DNA from: Nocardia terrae
GTDB lineage: Bacteria > Actinomycetota > Actinomycetes > Mycobacteriales > Mycobacteriaceae
Length of the DNA: 64,000 nucleotides
Assembly (NCBI RefSeq): GCF_009760405.1
Contig: NZ_WRPP01000004.1
Location: 558,001-622,000 of the forward strand
Reading direction: 5' to 3'
Numbering within the stretch: position 1 is the first letter of the stretch; each line of letters starts with the position of its first letter. The notes under the pieces were generated by a model. It had not been told where the DNA came from, searched no databases, and was given only the letters and a program-made list of their open reading frames with translations. The position numbers and the translations under genes were made by a program. Below are positions 53,008-62,167 of this stretch, in pieces.

Positions 53008-53013
53008 TAGGCT
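53008..53013 (+). promoter_or_regulatory. -10 box of a leaderless promoter
   Basis: TAGGCT ends 6 nt before GTG 53020. Confidence 0.6.
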
Positions 53014-53019
53014 GCCCGC

Positions 53020-53688
53020 GTGCCGGTCGGGCGATCTCCGCGCATCCAGGTGACGGGCCGGGCCCGCGCGGGCAAAACCACCCTGCGACATGCGCTGTCG
53101 CTTCTCACCGCCGAAGAAACCCGACCGGTCGACCAGCCCGGGCAACCCTCACCCGCCCTCGACGCCGACCTTCTCCTCTATATCCTCCCCGGCACCGCCA
53201 ACCGTGCCGACCGCCGCCTCCTCACGACCCTCCCGCCCGACCGCACCCTTGTGGTCCTCAACAAGGCCGATTCCATAGGGACCCGTTGGTCCGATGCGGC
53301 GTCCCGCGCCGCCCAACTCGAATCCGACCTCGGATTCACCACCTTCCCGGTGGTCGCCTCCCTGGCCGCCCACACCCGCTCCGCCACCCTCACCGAGTCC
53401 GACCTCCACACCCTTCATCGCCACCGCACCCGCCCCGACCCACCCCTGACCCTCTCCCCGGACCTGTTCACCACCCCCGACCTCGCTCCCGACCCCGAGG
53501 CCCGCCAAGCCCTCCTGGACCGCTGGGATCTCCACGGCGTCTCCTGCGCCCTCGCCGCCCTGCGTGCCGACCCCGGCCTCACTCCCCGCGTCCTCCGCCA
53601 AATCCTCCACTGCGCCAGCGGAATAGACCCTCTCCACTACGAACTCCACCGCCGCTACGAAACCGTCGCCGCCGCTCTCACCGATTGA
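53020..53688 (+). CDS. P-loop GTPase-like protein, first of a dynamin-like pair
   Basis: A 222-residue protein. Walker A/G1 is GRARAGKTTLRH (about residues 13-24). The G4 motif is VVLNKADS (about 81-88), preceded by DADLLLYILPG, where G3 (DxxG) is not evident. The rest is helical and Pro/Arg-rich. The GTP motifs point to a small or dynamin-like GTPase; with the next gene, which has a long helical and two-helix membrane hairpin region, it resembles split bacterial dynamin pairs such as Rv0209/Rv0210-type loci. Codon use is extreme: C is preferred at nearly every third position, so the plus strand has long C runs, in contrast to its neighbour. Confidence 0.78.
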   Translation: MPVGRSPRIQVTGRARAGKTTLRHALSLLTAEETRPVDQPGQPSPALDADLLLYILPGTANRADRRLLTTLPPDRTLVVLNKADSIGTRWSDAASRAAQLESDLGFTTFPVVASLAAHTRSATLTESDLHTLHRHRTRPDPPLTLSPDLFTTPDLAPDPEARQALLDRWDLHGVSCALAALRADPGLTPRVLRQILHCASGIDPLHYELHRRYETVAAALTD

Positions 53689-53733
53689 TCGACTTCCGGC
53701 CAAGCCGAACACACCGCTGAATACGAATCAGCG

Positions 53734-55410
53734 ATGTTGATCCCCGAACCCCGCCCCGACCCGCCGCCGCGAGCACCGCGCGCGGCGGACGAGCTCGCGC
53801 TGGATCTGCCGCCGGTGACGAGGGTCGGCGACTCGACCGGCAATCGGCCGGGACCGGAATCTGTCGAGGCCACAGGCGATTCGAATGACTCGGCGCCGGA
53901 ATCGCCGCCGCGGCTGTCGCCCGATTCCGGTGACGATCCGCCCGCGCAACGGCCGGAGAAACTGCCGGAGGCCGTGGAAGCCGTTGTCATGCGCTGGAAT
54001 CCGCACGGGTTGGCACTGCTGCGGGCGGTGGCACATCCGGGGACCGACGGCGCGGCGGCGATCGGGATCCTCGGCGAGGACGAAACGCATGCGGCGGCGC
54101 TGCGGGTCGAGGTGGCCAAGTTCCATCCACGGATCGATTTCATCGTCCCGGTCGATGAACGGGAGCATGCGCGGCCTGTCGCGGTGGCGCTGGTCGTGCT
54201 CGACGCCGGGGCGTTGATCGGGGAGGAGATGGTGGCGCGGGTGCGGGGGTTGTGGACGGATGGGGCGCGGGTGGTGTTCGCGCTGGATGGGGTTCATGCG
54301 CATCGGGATTGGCGGGACGTCCTGAAATTGGACGCGGAAATGCTCGAGCAGGCGGGTGGTGGGGGTGTCGAGATCGTGCCGGTGTCGGCGCGGATGGCGG
54401 CGGTGGCGCGGGCGCAAGGGGATCCGGCGTTGCTGGATCGGGCGGGGGTGGGGTTGTTGCATGCGCGGTTGGTGGATGCGGTCGGAGCGGGGGCCGTGCG
54501 GGATCAGGTGGGGATCGTGCGGGAGCGGGTGGTGGGGGAGACGCGGCGGCGGATCGAGGCGCAGCTGGGGAAGCTGCGGGCCGGGCGGGATGTGGCGGTG
54601 CTGCGGGAGGAGCGGGCGCGGCTGCTGGCGGTGAACGACGGCGGGCGGGGCAGTGCCATGGCGGTGGTGCGCAATCGGGTCCAGCTGGCGCGAGTTGATC
54701 TATTACACGAGGTAGGAGGCAGGATTCGGGCGTCGCACACCGAGTTGCGGGGCGAAATCGAAGGGCTGGCGCGGGGTGCGCACGCCGAATTCGTGCGCCA
54801 TGTGAGCGATTGTGTGGAAAAGCTCACACAGGAGATGGACCGCACGATTCGCTCCCGGGTCGGTGAATTGTGCCGTCAAGTCGAAGAATCCGTTGCGGAG
54901 GAATGGCATATATCTTTTCCGGCGGCCCCGGAACAGGTCTCGCGGGCGGTCGCGGCGCCCGGGCCGCGGTTGCGAGGTGTGGAGGACCACCTGGTGGTCG
55001 CGCTGGGGGCCTCGGCGGGCTTCGGCCTGGGCCGGCTGGCGATGACTCCGCTGGCCCTGTTGCGGACCTTCGACTACGCGATCATGCCGGTCGGCCTGCT
55101 GCTCGGCGCCGCCGTCGCGAGCTGGTTCGTGCGCGCCCGCCGGCACCTCGCCGACGCGGCTCACCTGCGGCAATGGGTCGCCGACACGCTGGTCGACGCC
55201 CGCGCGGAGCTGGAACAGCGGGTGGCCACGGCCCTGGTCGACGTCGAGGAACGGCTCACCGACGAGGTGCTCGGCAGTGCCACCGCGCACATGGTGGAAA
55301 CCGATCTGCGGGTCGGCGAATTGGAGGCGCAATTGCGTCAGGCCGCCCAGCGGCGCCCCGCTCTACTGCTGGCATGCGAACGTGACCTGGCCGCACTCGA
55401 ATTCGCATAA
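53734..55410 (+). CDS. dynamin-like membrane-associated protein (partner of GTPase gene)
   Basis: A 558-residue protein. The N-terminal 80 residues are Pro/Asp-rich and probably disordered. A degenerate GTPase-like domain follows (IGILGEDETHAAALRVEVAKF, VALVVLDAGALIGEEMVARVRGLWTDGARVVFALDGVHAHRDW, VEIVPVSARMAAVARAQG), then a long coiled-coil region (about 240-400) and a helical hairpin LVVALGASAGFGLGRLAMTPL...FDYAIMPVGLLLGAAVASWF (about 428-470), then more coiled coil. This is the layout of bacterial dynamin-like proteins that remodel membranes. It lies 45 bp after the GTPase gene. Part of the coding strand (about 54200-54640) is G-rich. Confidence 0.78.
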   Translation: MLIPEPRPDPPPRAPRAADELALDLPPVTRVGDSTGNRPGPESVEATGDSNDSAPESPPRLSPDSGDDPPAQRPEKLPEAVEAVVMRWNPHGLALLRAVAHPGTDGAAAIGILGEDETHAAALRVEVAKFHPRIDFIVPVDEREHARPVAVALVVLDAGALIGEEMVARVRGLWTDGARVVFALDGVHAHRDWRDVLKLDAEMLEQAGGGGVEIVPVSARMAAVARAQGDPALLDRAGVGLLHARLVDAVGAGAVRDQVGIVRERVVGETRRRIEAQLGKLRAGRDVAVLREERARLLAVNDGGRGSAMAVVRNRVQLARVDLLHEVGGRIRASHTELRGEIEGLARGAHAEFVRHVSDCVEKLTQEMDRTIRSRVGELCRQVEESVAEEWHISFPAAPEQVSRAVAAPGPRLRGVEDHLVVALGASAGFGLGRLAMTPLALLRTFDYAIMPVGLLLGAAVASWFVRARRHLADAAHLRQWVADTLVDARAELEQRVATALVDVEERLTDEVLGSATAHMVETDLRVGELEAQLRQAAQRRPALLLACERDLAALEFA

Positions 55411-55653
55411 CGGCTGGTCGGAGGTTTCGACCCGATACCGACTGGACAACCCGATTCCGTACACCCCGATATATGGCGTTAACCTCTATGGCAGGAACTA
55501 GGGCATCCGTTCCGTTCTTGTACGTTCGTCTACTTGACGCGGACCAGCGGCAAGACGGCGTGGGGGCCCTGCCGCAATTGGTGGCACTCGGTGTCGCGAG
55601 CCGTGGTCCTCGGCTCGAGGTCATCGGGGCCCGCCTATCTCAGGAGAGTTTTC

Positions 55654-57480
55654 ATGACCTCAGCGACCATTCCTGGTCTTCACGATGGCACCGCGCCCAC
55701 CGAGCACAAGGAACTGCTTGCCTGGGTACAGGAGGTCGCGGAACTCACCCAGCCCGACCGCGTGGTCTGGTCCGATGGTTCCGACGAGGAAGCGGTCCGT
55801 CTCTCCGAGCAGCTGGTCGCCGCGGGCACCTTCAAGAAGCTGAACGAGAAGAAGAAGCCCAACTCCTACCTGGCGCTCTCCGACCCTTCCGACGTCGCCC
55901 GCGTCGAATCGCGCACCTACATCTGCTCCAAGAACGAGGCCGACGCCGGCCCGACCAACAACTGGGTCGACCCGGCCGAGATGCGCGCCACCATGACCGA
56001 GCTGTACCGCGGCTGCATGAAGGGCCGCACCATGTACGTGGTGCCCTTCTGCATGGGCCCGCTCGGCGCCGAGGACCCCAAGCTGGGCGTCGAGATCACC
56101 GACTCCGAGTACGTCGTGGTCTCCATGCGCGTGATGACCCGCGCCGGCAGCGCCGCCCTGGAGAAGCTGGGCACCGACAAGCCGTTCGTGAAGGCCCTGC
56201 ACTCCGTGGGCGCCCCGCTCGTCGAGGGCCAGGCCGACGTGCCGTGGCCGTGCAACGACACCAAGTACATCACCCACTTCCCCGAGGACCGCGAAATCTG
56301 GTCCTACGGTTCGGGTTACGGCGGCAACGCGCTGCTGGGCAAGAAGTGCTACTCGCTGCGCATCGCCTCCGCGATGGCGCACGACGAGGGCTGGCTGGCC
56401 GAGCACATGCTGATCCTCAAGCTGATCTCGCCGGAGAACAAGAACTACTACATCGCCGCCGCGTTCCCGTCGGCCTGTGGCAAGACCAACCTCGCCATGA
56501 TCCAGCCGACCATCCCGGGCTGGCGCGCCGAGACGCTCGGTGACGACATCGCGTGGATGCGCTTCGGCGAGGACGGCCGACTATATGCGGTCAACCCGGA
56601 GTTCGGCTTCTTCGGTGTCGCCCCCGGCACCAACCACAGCTCGAACCCGAACGCCATGGCCACCATGGAGGCCGGCAACACCGTCTACACCAACGTCGCC
56701 CTGACCGACGACAACGATGTGTGGTGGGAGGGCCTGGAGGGCACTCCGGACCACCTCATCGACTGGAAGGGCAACGACTGGTTCGAGCGTGAGTCGGAAA
56801 CCCTGGCCGCGCACCCGAACTCGCGCTACTGCACCCCGATGTCGCAGTGCCCGACCCTGGCCCCCGAGTGGGACGACCCGCAGGGCGTGCCGATCTCGGC
56901 CATCCTGTTCGGCGGTCGCCGCAAGACCACCATCCCGCTGGTGACCGAGTCCTTCGACTGGCAGCACGGCGTGTTCATGGGCGCCACCGTCGGCTCCGAG
57001 CAGACCGCCGCCGCCGAGGGCAAGGTCGGCACCGTGCGCCGCGACCCGATGGCCATGCTGCCGTTCATGGGCTACCACGTGGGTGACTACCTCAACCACT
57101 GGATCACCCTGGGCAAGAACGCCGACGCGCAGGCGCTGCCGAAGATCTTCTACGTCAACTGGTTCCGCCGCGGCGCCGACGGCCGCTTCCTGTGGCCGGG
57201 CTTCGGCGAGAACTCCCGCGTGCTGGAGTGGGTCGTGGGCCGCATCGAGGGCACGAAGTCGGCCGAGGCCACCCCGATCGGCAATGTCCCGCACGCCGCC
57301 GACCTCGATCTCGAGGGCCTGGACGTGGTGACCGCCGACGTCGACGAGGCGCTCGCGGTCAATGTCGAGGAGTGGAGGAAGGAGATCCCCTCCATCGAGG
57401 AGTGGTTCGAGTTCATCGGCGACAAGCTGCCCTCCGGCCTGCGCGACGAATTCGAGGCCCTGAAGGAGCGGCTGGCCTGA
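55654..57480 (+). CDS. pckG: phosphoenolpyruvate carboxykinase (GTP)
   Basis: A 608-residue enzyme that converts oxaloacetate and GTP to phosphoenolpyruvate, GDP and CO2, the entry step of gluconeogenesis. Motifs are complete: [57 protein letters not shown], the GTP P-loop [12 protein letters not shown], the Mg/Mn site in [22 protein letters not shown], and [36 protein letters not shown] 55654 follows CAGGAGAG at good spacing. The frame is open further upstream, but that part is non-coding in type. A strong terminator follows. It corresponds to M. tuberculosis pckA in the same neighbourhood. Confidence 0.97.
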   Translation: MTSATIPGLHDGTAPTEHKELLAWVQEVAELTQPDRVVWSDGSDEEAVRLSEQLVAAGTFKKLNEKKKPNSYLALSDPSDVARVESRTYICSKNEADAGPTNNWVDPAEMRATMTELYRGCMKGRTMYVVPFCMGPLGAEDPKLGVEITDSEYVVVSMRVMTRAGSAALEKLGTDKPFVKALHSVGAPLVEGQADVPWPCNDTKYITHFPEDREIWSYGSGYGGNALLGKKCYSLRIASAMAHDEGWLAEHMLILKLISPENKNYYIAAAFPSACGKTNLAMIQPTIPGWRAETLGDDIAWMRFGEDGRLYAVNPEFGFFGVAPGTNHSSNPNAMATMEAGNTVYTNVALTDDNDVWWEGLEGTPDHLIDWKGNDWFERESETLAAHPNSRYCTPMSQCPTLAPEWDDPQGVPISAILFGGRRKTTIPLVTESFDWQHGVFMGATVGSEQTAAAEGKVGTVRRDPMAMLPFMGYHVGDYLNHWITLGKNADAQALPKIFYVNWFRRGADGRFLWPGFGENSRVLEWVVGRIEGTKSAEATPIGNVPHAADLDLEGLDVVTADVDEALAVNVEEWRKEIPSIEEWFEFIGDKLPSGLRDEFEALKERLA

Positions 57481-57506
57481 AAGACCTGACCTTCCAATAG
57501 GACAAG

Positions 57507-57543
57507 AACGGCTCGCCCGCACATTCCGTGCGGGCGAGCCGTT
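57507..57543. terminator. bidirectional hairpin terminator
   Basis: 16-bp stem AACGGCTCGCCCGCAC / GTGCGGGCGAGCCGTT, 5-nt loop. On the plus strand it is followed by TTCG. It lies between the convergent pck and aldehyde dehydrogenase genes. Confidence 0.9.
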
Positions 57544-57556
57544 TTCGTTCGGAGGG

Positions 57557-58990
57557 TTACGAACCCATCGGCATCAGAAGGGATTTGGTCTCGCAGTAGG
57601 CGTCCAGGCCCTCGGGGCCGTTTTCGCGGCCGATGCCGGAGGTCTTGTAGCCGCCGAAGGGGGCACAGGCGTCGAAGGCGTACCAGTTGATGGCATACGT
57701 CCCCGTGCGGACCTTGGCGGCCACGGACGCGCCGTGTTCGATATCCGTGGTCCACACCGACCCCGCGAGGCCGTAATCGCTGTCGTTCGCGATCGCGATG
57801 GCCTCCTCCTCGGTGTCATAGGGCAGGACCGAGAGGACGGGACCGAAGATCTCCTCGCGGGCGATGGTCATCGAGTTGTTCACGTCGGCGAAAACCGTTG
57901 GGCGGACATACCATCCGGGCAGATCGTCCGGGCGATCGCCGCCGCGGATCAGCCGCGCGCCCTCGTCCTTGCCCTTGGCGATGTAGCCCTCGACACGTTC
58001 GCGCTGCTTCTCCGAGATGAGCGGGCCGAGCTGGGCGGCCGGGTCGTCGGGCAGGCCGACGGGGAACAGGTCCACGGAAGCGTTGAGGGCTTCGAGGATC
58101 TCGTCGTAGCGGCCGCGCGGGGCGAGGATGCGGGTCTGGGCCACGCACGCCTGGCCGCTGTTCATCAGACCGGAGAACGCGAGCTTGGGCATGTCCTCGA
58201 TGTTCATGTCCGGCAACAGGATTGCCGCCGACTTACCGCCGAGCTCCAGGGAGCAGCGCTTGAGCTGGCTGCCCGCGATGGCGGCGATCTTGCGGCCCAC
58301 GGCGGTGCTGCCGGTGAAGGTGACCTTGTCCACGCCCGGGTGCGAGATCAGGTATTCCGACGCGTCGGCCTCGGCGGGCAGCACCGACAGCACGCCCTCG
58401 GGCAGACCGGCCTCGGCGAAGATGTCGGCGAGGACATTGGCGGCCAGCGGGGTCAGCGGCGCGGGCTTGAGGACCACGCTGCATCCGGCCAGCAGGGCGG
58501 GCGCGAGCTTGTTCACCGCCAGGAAGACCGGAACGTTCCAGGCGATCACGGCGGCGACCACGCCGACCGGTTCGCGGGAGACGCGCGTGGTGCCGAACAG
58601 ACCGGTACGAGTCTCGGTCCAGGGGAAGGACTTTCCCAGGCCGGCGTAGAAGTCGAGGGTGGCGCGCGCCGGAACGTAGTTGAGGGTGCTCGCGGCCATG
58701 GTCGGCGCGCCCATCTCGGCGGACAGCGCGGCCGTCAGATCACCCGCCTTCTGGTCGAGCAGCGCGACGACGCGGCTCAGCAGCGCGGCGCGTTCCTCCG
58801 GCGGGGTGGCGGGCCAGGGTCCGCTGTCGAAGGCCCGGCGGGCGGCCGCGACCGCCGCGTCGACGTCGGCGCGGGTGACGACCGGCACGCTGCCGACGGT
58901 TTCCAGGGTTGCGGGCGAGACGACGGGCAGGGTGTCGGGGCCGGCCGGTGCGGTCCAGTGGCCACCGATGAACAGACTCTGGTACTCCAT
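57557..58990 (-). CDS. NAD(P)-dependent aldehyde dehydrogenase, Rv0223c-like
   Basis: A 477-residue ALDH-superfamily enzyme that oxidises an aldehyde to the acid. Visible: IAWNVPVFLAVNKLAPALLAGCSVVLKPAPLTPL (cofactor site with catalytic Asn), FTGSTAVGRKIA, the general base in LELGGKSAAILL, the nucleophile Cys in NSGQACVAQTRI, and EEIFGPVLSVLPY with the nicotinamide Glu. ATG 58990 is preceded by TAACGT at 6 nt, so it is probably leaderless. Its position before the methyltransferase/glycosyltransferase genes matches mycobacterial Rv0223c as I recall. The natural aldehyde is unknown. Confidence 0.94.
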   Translation of the reverse strand: MEYQSLFIGGHWTAPAGPDTLPVVSPATLETVGSVPVVTRADVDAAVAAARRAFDSGPWPATPPEERAALLSRVVALLDQKAGDLTAALSAEMGAPTMAASTLNYVPARATLDFYAGLGKSFPWTETRTGLFGTTRVSREPVGVVAAVIAWNVPVFLAVNKLAPALLAGCSVVLKPAPLTPLAANVLADIFAEAGLPEGVLSVLPAEADASEYLISHPGVDKVTFTGSTAVGRKIAAIAGSQLKRCSLELGGKSAAILLPDMNIEDMPKLAFSGLMNSGQACVAQTRILAPRGRYDEILEALNASVDLFPVGLPDDPAAQLGPLISEKQRERVEGYIAKGKDEGARLIRGGDRPDDLPGWYVRPTVFADVNNSMTIAREEIFGPVLSVLPYDTEEEAIAIANDSDYGLAGSVWTTDIEHGASVAAKVRTGTYAINWYAFDACAPFGGYKTSGIGRENGPEGLDAYCETKSLLMPMGS

Positions 58991-58996
58991 GAGAAC

Positions 58997-59002
58997 ACGT
59001 TA
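58997..59002 (-). promoter_or_regulatory. -10 box of a leaderless promoter
   Basis: TAACGT on the minus strand ends 6 nt before the aldehyde dehydrogenase ATG. Confidence 0.55.
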
Positions 59003-59231
59003 CAGTTTTGCCCCTTCCGCTGTCCGGGGCATGGTGGGCAAACGTCCCGCTGACCGGGATCTTCTTTGGAATTCGACCTCTCGGTTTCTAAGTCGCTTTG
59101 TTACCCGTGGGGTAAAACGTGGTTTGAAAACCAGAGTTGCCAGGCGGTGGCCTATGCTCAGCCGAGCACGCCTTTCTCCACCAATCCGGTCGGTTGCTAT
59201 CTAGTAGCTTTGCGAAAGGTAGATCCCTCGC

Positions 59232-59432
59232 ATGACTGATGTGCGCATCGATGATTTCCTGCTCGGCGAGGTGGATGTCGACTCGCCCGTGATCAGCACT
59301 CCCATGCAGCGGGCCGCCAGTCAGTTGCAGCGGGCACTGCCGTCGGGGTGGAAGGTGGAGGTGGCCGAGGCCACCTATCCGACCGTGCGCAAGGGGCAGC
59401 CGGTACTGCGGCTGATCTTGCCCGAGGGCTGA
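59232..59432 (+). CDS. small hypothetical protein (66 aa)
   Basis: No family recognised. The 66 residues begin MTDVRIDDFLLGEVDVDSPVI and read as a compact alpha/beta protein: a helix around PMQRAASQLQRAL, then WKVEVAEATYPTVRKGQPVLRLILPEG. It is soluble, acidic, without cysteines. A ribosome site GAAAGG lies upstream at 59214-59219. Codon third positions are strongly G/C, like real genes here. It stands alone between the aldehyde dehydrogenase promoter and the next small gene. Confidence 0.65.
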   Translation: MTDVRIDDFLLGEVDVDSPVISTPMQRAASQLQRALPSGWKVEVAEATYPTVRKGQPVLRLILPEG

Positions 59433-59576
59433 TCCGCGGTGGATCCGCAGGGCCGCAGGCGATTCCGCATACCTGTGGCAAATCGTCAGCGCCTCGGAAA
59501 AACGAATTCCAACCTGTCGGTTCGCTTTTCACCGAACGCACTATTGCATTCGACGGCCGTAGCGAGCATGCTTTAT

Positions 59577-59593
59577 AGCTATCGTGGATAGCT
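59577..59593. promoter_or_regulatory. 7-bp inverted repeat upstream of the 100-aa protein
   Basis: AGCTATC-GTG-GATAGCT, perfect arms around 3 nt, in an AT-richer patch 43-59 bp before ATG 59636. It may be an operator; the loop is too small and the stem too AT-rich for a strong terminator. Confidence 0.4.
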
Positions 59594-59635
59594 CGCTCGA
59601 AATGTGAACCGTTACCGCACAGGGGAGTCCGAGTC

Positions 59636-59938
59636 ATGGCGGTGCAAGTGGTCGGTAGATCGATGATGACCAGTGATCTCACGCCCCACCAGGCGAAAAG
59701 CGTCGGCGCAGGCGGCTGGGTGGTGTCGTTCCTGCCGGGCCGGACCCTCACCATCGAGCAGGCCACCGCCGCATTGCAGGCGGCCGAGGCGGTTGCCGCG
59801 GTGAATGCTCTTGCCGGACAGGTCGGTCTGACCGCGATGGAGACCGTCGGGTTGGCTACCCAGGAGTCACCGTGGGGCGAACCCGAGCCGTGCACCGCGC
59901 TACAACGCGTCTTCCGCCGCGGGTTCGCCGAGCGCTGA
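59636..59938 (+). CDS. small hypothetical protein (100 aa)
   Basis: No family recognised. The sequence has a short polar N-terminus (MAVQVVGRSMMTSDLTPHQAK), a Gly-rich turn and strand (VGAGGWVVSFLPGR), and an Ala-rich helical half (TLTIEQATAALQAAEAVAAVNALAGQVGLTAMETVGLA) followed by a basic C-terminus RVFRRGFAER. ATG 59636 has GGGGAG upstream. The last 39 bp overlap the 3' end of the convergent methyltransferase gene, so the C-terminal residues are shaped by both frames. Confidence 0.68.
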   Translation: MAVQVVGRSMMTSDLTPHQAKSVGAGGWVVSFLPGRTLTIEQATAALQAAEAVAAVNALAGQVGLTAMETVGLATQESPWGEPEPCTALQRVFRRGFAER

Positions 59939-60763
59939 CCGCGTCCGCTTGGTGGCCACCACCACCAGATTGCTGACCAGCAACTCGCGCAATACCGGCA
60001 CGTGCACCATCCACCAGGCCCAGCGCGGGTGATAGCGCGGGAACACCGCGAGGATCTCGATATCGTCGGGAGTCTCACGCGCCCAACGCATCCCCTCCGA
60101 CGCCCGCACCGCGAACAGTGACCGGCCGAAGCGATTCTTCGGCTCCCGGCCGTGCTTGCGCCGATACCGCCGGGCCGCGTACTCGCCGCCCAGGTAGTGC
60201 CACGGCCCGGTCTCGTGGCCGCCGAACGGCCCCAGCCACACGGTGTAGGAGAAGACCATCAGCCCACCGGGCTTGGTGACGCGCAGCATCTCCTCGGCCA
60301 TGACCCACGGATGCGGGACGTGCTCGGCCACATTCGAGGAGATGCAGACCTCCACGGCGTCATCGCGGAACGGCAGCGCCATGCCCGACCCGCGCACCGC
60401 GCCCGCGACCCGCAAGCCGGCCGCGTGCATCTCCGAGGGATCCGGCTCGACCGGGAGATAGCGCGCCCCGGCCCGTCCGAACTCGTCCGCGAAGTAGCCG
60501 GGCCCGCCGCCCACGTCCAGCACGACGGCGCCGCGCAGCGACTCCCCGGTCAGATCTCGATAGAAATCGCCGACCAGGTCCGCGGTATCGGAGGCCACGC
60601 CGCCGTAGAAGACAGCCGGGTCGGTCTGCTCGAATCGGAAACTGCCCAGCAGCCGTAGCGACCGACGCAGCGTCGCCCGACGAGTGAATCTGGGGCGCCG
60701 CGTCCTGGTCTGCTGAGCTCGAAGCACGGCGGCAAGTCTCGCATAGTGCGGGAGGGTCGCCAC
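59900..60763 (-). CDS. class I SAM-dependent methyltransferase, Rv0224c-like
   Basis: A 287-residue enzyme. A basic N-terminal helix region (about 35 residues) precedes FEQTDPAVFYGGVASDTADLVGDFYRDLTGESLRGAVVLDVGGGPGYFADEFGRAGARYLPVEPDPSEM, which holds the SAM motif I (VLDVGGGPG) and the acidic residue of motif II (VEPD). GSGMALPFRDDAVEVCISSNVAEHVPHPWVMAEEMLRVTKPGG is the motif typical of Methyltransf_11. The C-terminus has two hydrophobic stretches. The acceptor is unknown; its neighbours suggest an envelope glycolipid. The start GTG 60763 is uncertain. Confidence 0.88.
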   Translation of the reverse strand: MATLPHYARLAAVLRAQQTRTRRPRFTRRATLRRSLRLLGSFRFEQTDPAVFYGGVASDTADLVGDFYRDLTGESLRGAVVLDVGGGPGYFADEFGRAGARYLPVEPDPSEMHAAGLRVAGAVRGSGMALPFRDDAVEVCISSNVAEHVPHPWVMAEEMLRVTKPGGLMVFSYTVWLGPFGGHETGPWHYLGGEYAARRYRRKHGREPKNRFGRSLFAVRASEGMRWARETPDDIEILAVFPRYHPRWAWWMVHVPVLRELLVSNLVVVATKRTRSALGEPAAEDAL

Positions 60764-60802
60764 CAGGCCCTGTGGGACGGGGCGACTGGTCTCGTGAGGC
60801 GA

Positions 60803-60908
60803 GGGTAACTCGTGGGGCGCTCCCAGAATCGGGTTGGATCCTGACCGCCGGCACGGACGCGAATCTGTGAACGGCTCTCAGCCGTCCGCTGAAGTTCCGG
60901 GGAGGCGG
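60803..60908. repeat. dispersed repeat, copy B
   Basis: Partner of 29831-29935. The 59-bp core 60850-60908 is 83% identical, without gaps. On the minus strand it still reads RLPGTSADG-stop, close to the C-terminal RLPGPAADD-stop of the flippase-like gene, though no flippase gene is present here. It ends 4 bp before the glycosyltransferase start. Confidence 0.7.
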
Positions 60909-60912
60909 TACG

Positions 60913-62130
60913 GTGGAGCCCATTGTCTGTCCGAAGCCCGTGACCCCTGGAGATCCGCCCGTGCGTGAAGTGCTGCTGCTGTGCTGGCGCGACACCGGGC
61001 ATCCACAGGGTGGGGGCAGCGAGCGCTATCTCGAACAGGTCGGCGCGCAGCTGGCCGCGCGGGGCGTGAAGGTCACGTTGCGGACCGCCGGATATCCGGG
61101 GGCGGCCCGGCGGGAGTCGGTGGACGGCATCGAGATCAGTCGCGGCGGGGGCCGGTTCACGGTGTACCCGCGGGCGTTGGCGGCCATCGCGCTCGGGCGG
61201 TTCGGGATCGGCCCGCTCAAGGGGCTGCGGCCAGACGCGGTCATCGACACCCAGAACGGCATCCCCTTCTTCGCGCGCGCGGCGACGGCCGCGCCGACCG
61301 TGGTGCTGGTGCATCACGGTCATCGCGAGCAGTGGCCGGTGGCCGGAAAACTCGTCGGGCGGATCGGCTGGTGGATCGAGTCGCGGCTGTCGCCGCGGGT
61401 GCACCGGCGCGAGCAGTACCTCACGGTCTCGCTGCCCTCGGCCGAGGAGCTGACCGCGCTCGGGGTGGGTGCGTCCCGGATCGCGGTGGTGCGCAATGGC
61501 GCCGAGCCGATTCCGGCGCGGGTGCCCGCCGGCGACGACACCACCCGCACCGCGCATCCGAGCATCGTGGTGCTGTCGCGGCTGGTGCCGCACAAGCAGA
61601 TCGAGGACGCCATGGCCGTGGTGGCCGGGCTGCGCGGCCGCGTGCCGGGCCTGCGCCTGGATGTGATCGGCGGCGGCTGGTGGGCCGACAACCTGCGGAC
61701 TCACGCGCGGGAGCTGGGCATCGCCGACGCGGTCACCTTCCACGGCCATGTCGACGAGGACGAGAAACACCGGCTGCTGTCGCGCGCCTGGGTGCATGTG
61801 CTGCCCTCGCGCAAGGAGGGCTGGGGCCTGGCGGTCATCGAGGCGGCCCAGCACGGGGTGCCGACGGTCGGCTACCGCAGTTCGCGCGGTCTCACCGACT
61901 CCATTGTGGACGGCGTCACCGGGCTGCTGGTCGATGACGCCGCACAGCTCACCGAGGCCGTCGGCGATCTGCTCGATAATCGCGAGGCGCGCACGGTGCT
62001 CGGGGAGAAGGCGCGTGCCCGGGCGCGCGAATTCTCCTGGGAGCAAACCGGAAACGGCGTCTACGAGGTGCTGTCGGCGGTGACGCGCGGCGAGCGGGTC
62101 AGCGGACTGATCGCTCCCGCGCGAGTCTGA
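60913..62130 (+). CDS. GT4-family glycosyltransferase, Rv0225-like
   Basis: A 405-residue GT-B glycosyltransferase. The N-terminal domain starts VREVLLLCWRDTGHPQGGGSERYLEQVGAQLAARGVKVTLRT, with the Gly-rich acceptor loop. The C-terminal domain has IVVLSRLVPHKQIEDAMAVVAGL, RLDVIGGGWW, VTFHGHVDEDEKHRLLSRAWVHVLPSRKEGWGLAVIEAAQHGVPTVGY, the E-x7-E nucleotide-sugar motif. The donor and acceptor are unknown; with the adjacent methyltransferase and polytopic membrane protein it probably builds an envelope glycoconjugate. GTG 60913 follows GGGGAGG; GTG 60961 (389 aa), at the family start, is equally reasonable. Confidence 0.9.
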   Translation: MEPIVCPKPVTPGDPPVREVLLLCWRDTGHPQGGGSERYLEQVGAQLAARGVKVTLRTAGYPGAARRESVDGIEISRGGGRFTVYPRALAAIALGRFGIGPLKGLRPDAVIDTQNGIPFFARAATAAPTVVLVHHGHREQWPVAGKLVGRIGWWIESRLSPRVHRREQYLTVSLPSAEELTALGVGASRIAVVRNGAEPIPARVPAGDDTTRTAHPSIVVLSRLVPHKQIEDAMAVVAGLRGRVPGLRLDVIGGGWWADNLRTHARELGIADAVTFHGHVDEDEKHRLLSRAWVHVLPSRKEGWGLAVIEAAQHGVPTVGYRSSRGLTDSIVDGVTGLLVDDAAQLTEAVGDLLDNREARTVLGEKARARAREFSWEQTGNGVYEVLSAVTRGERVSGLIAPARV

Positions 62131-62167
62131 TTCTTCCGCGAAAGCGGACGCGAGGGTCTACTACCGC

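Noticed and set aside
53734-53760. Leaderless promoter TACGAA before the second dynamin-like gene
   Set aside because: The box lacks the final T conserved in the others, and the gene probably continues from the upstream transcript.
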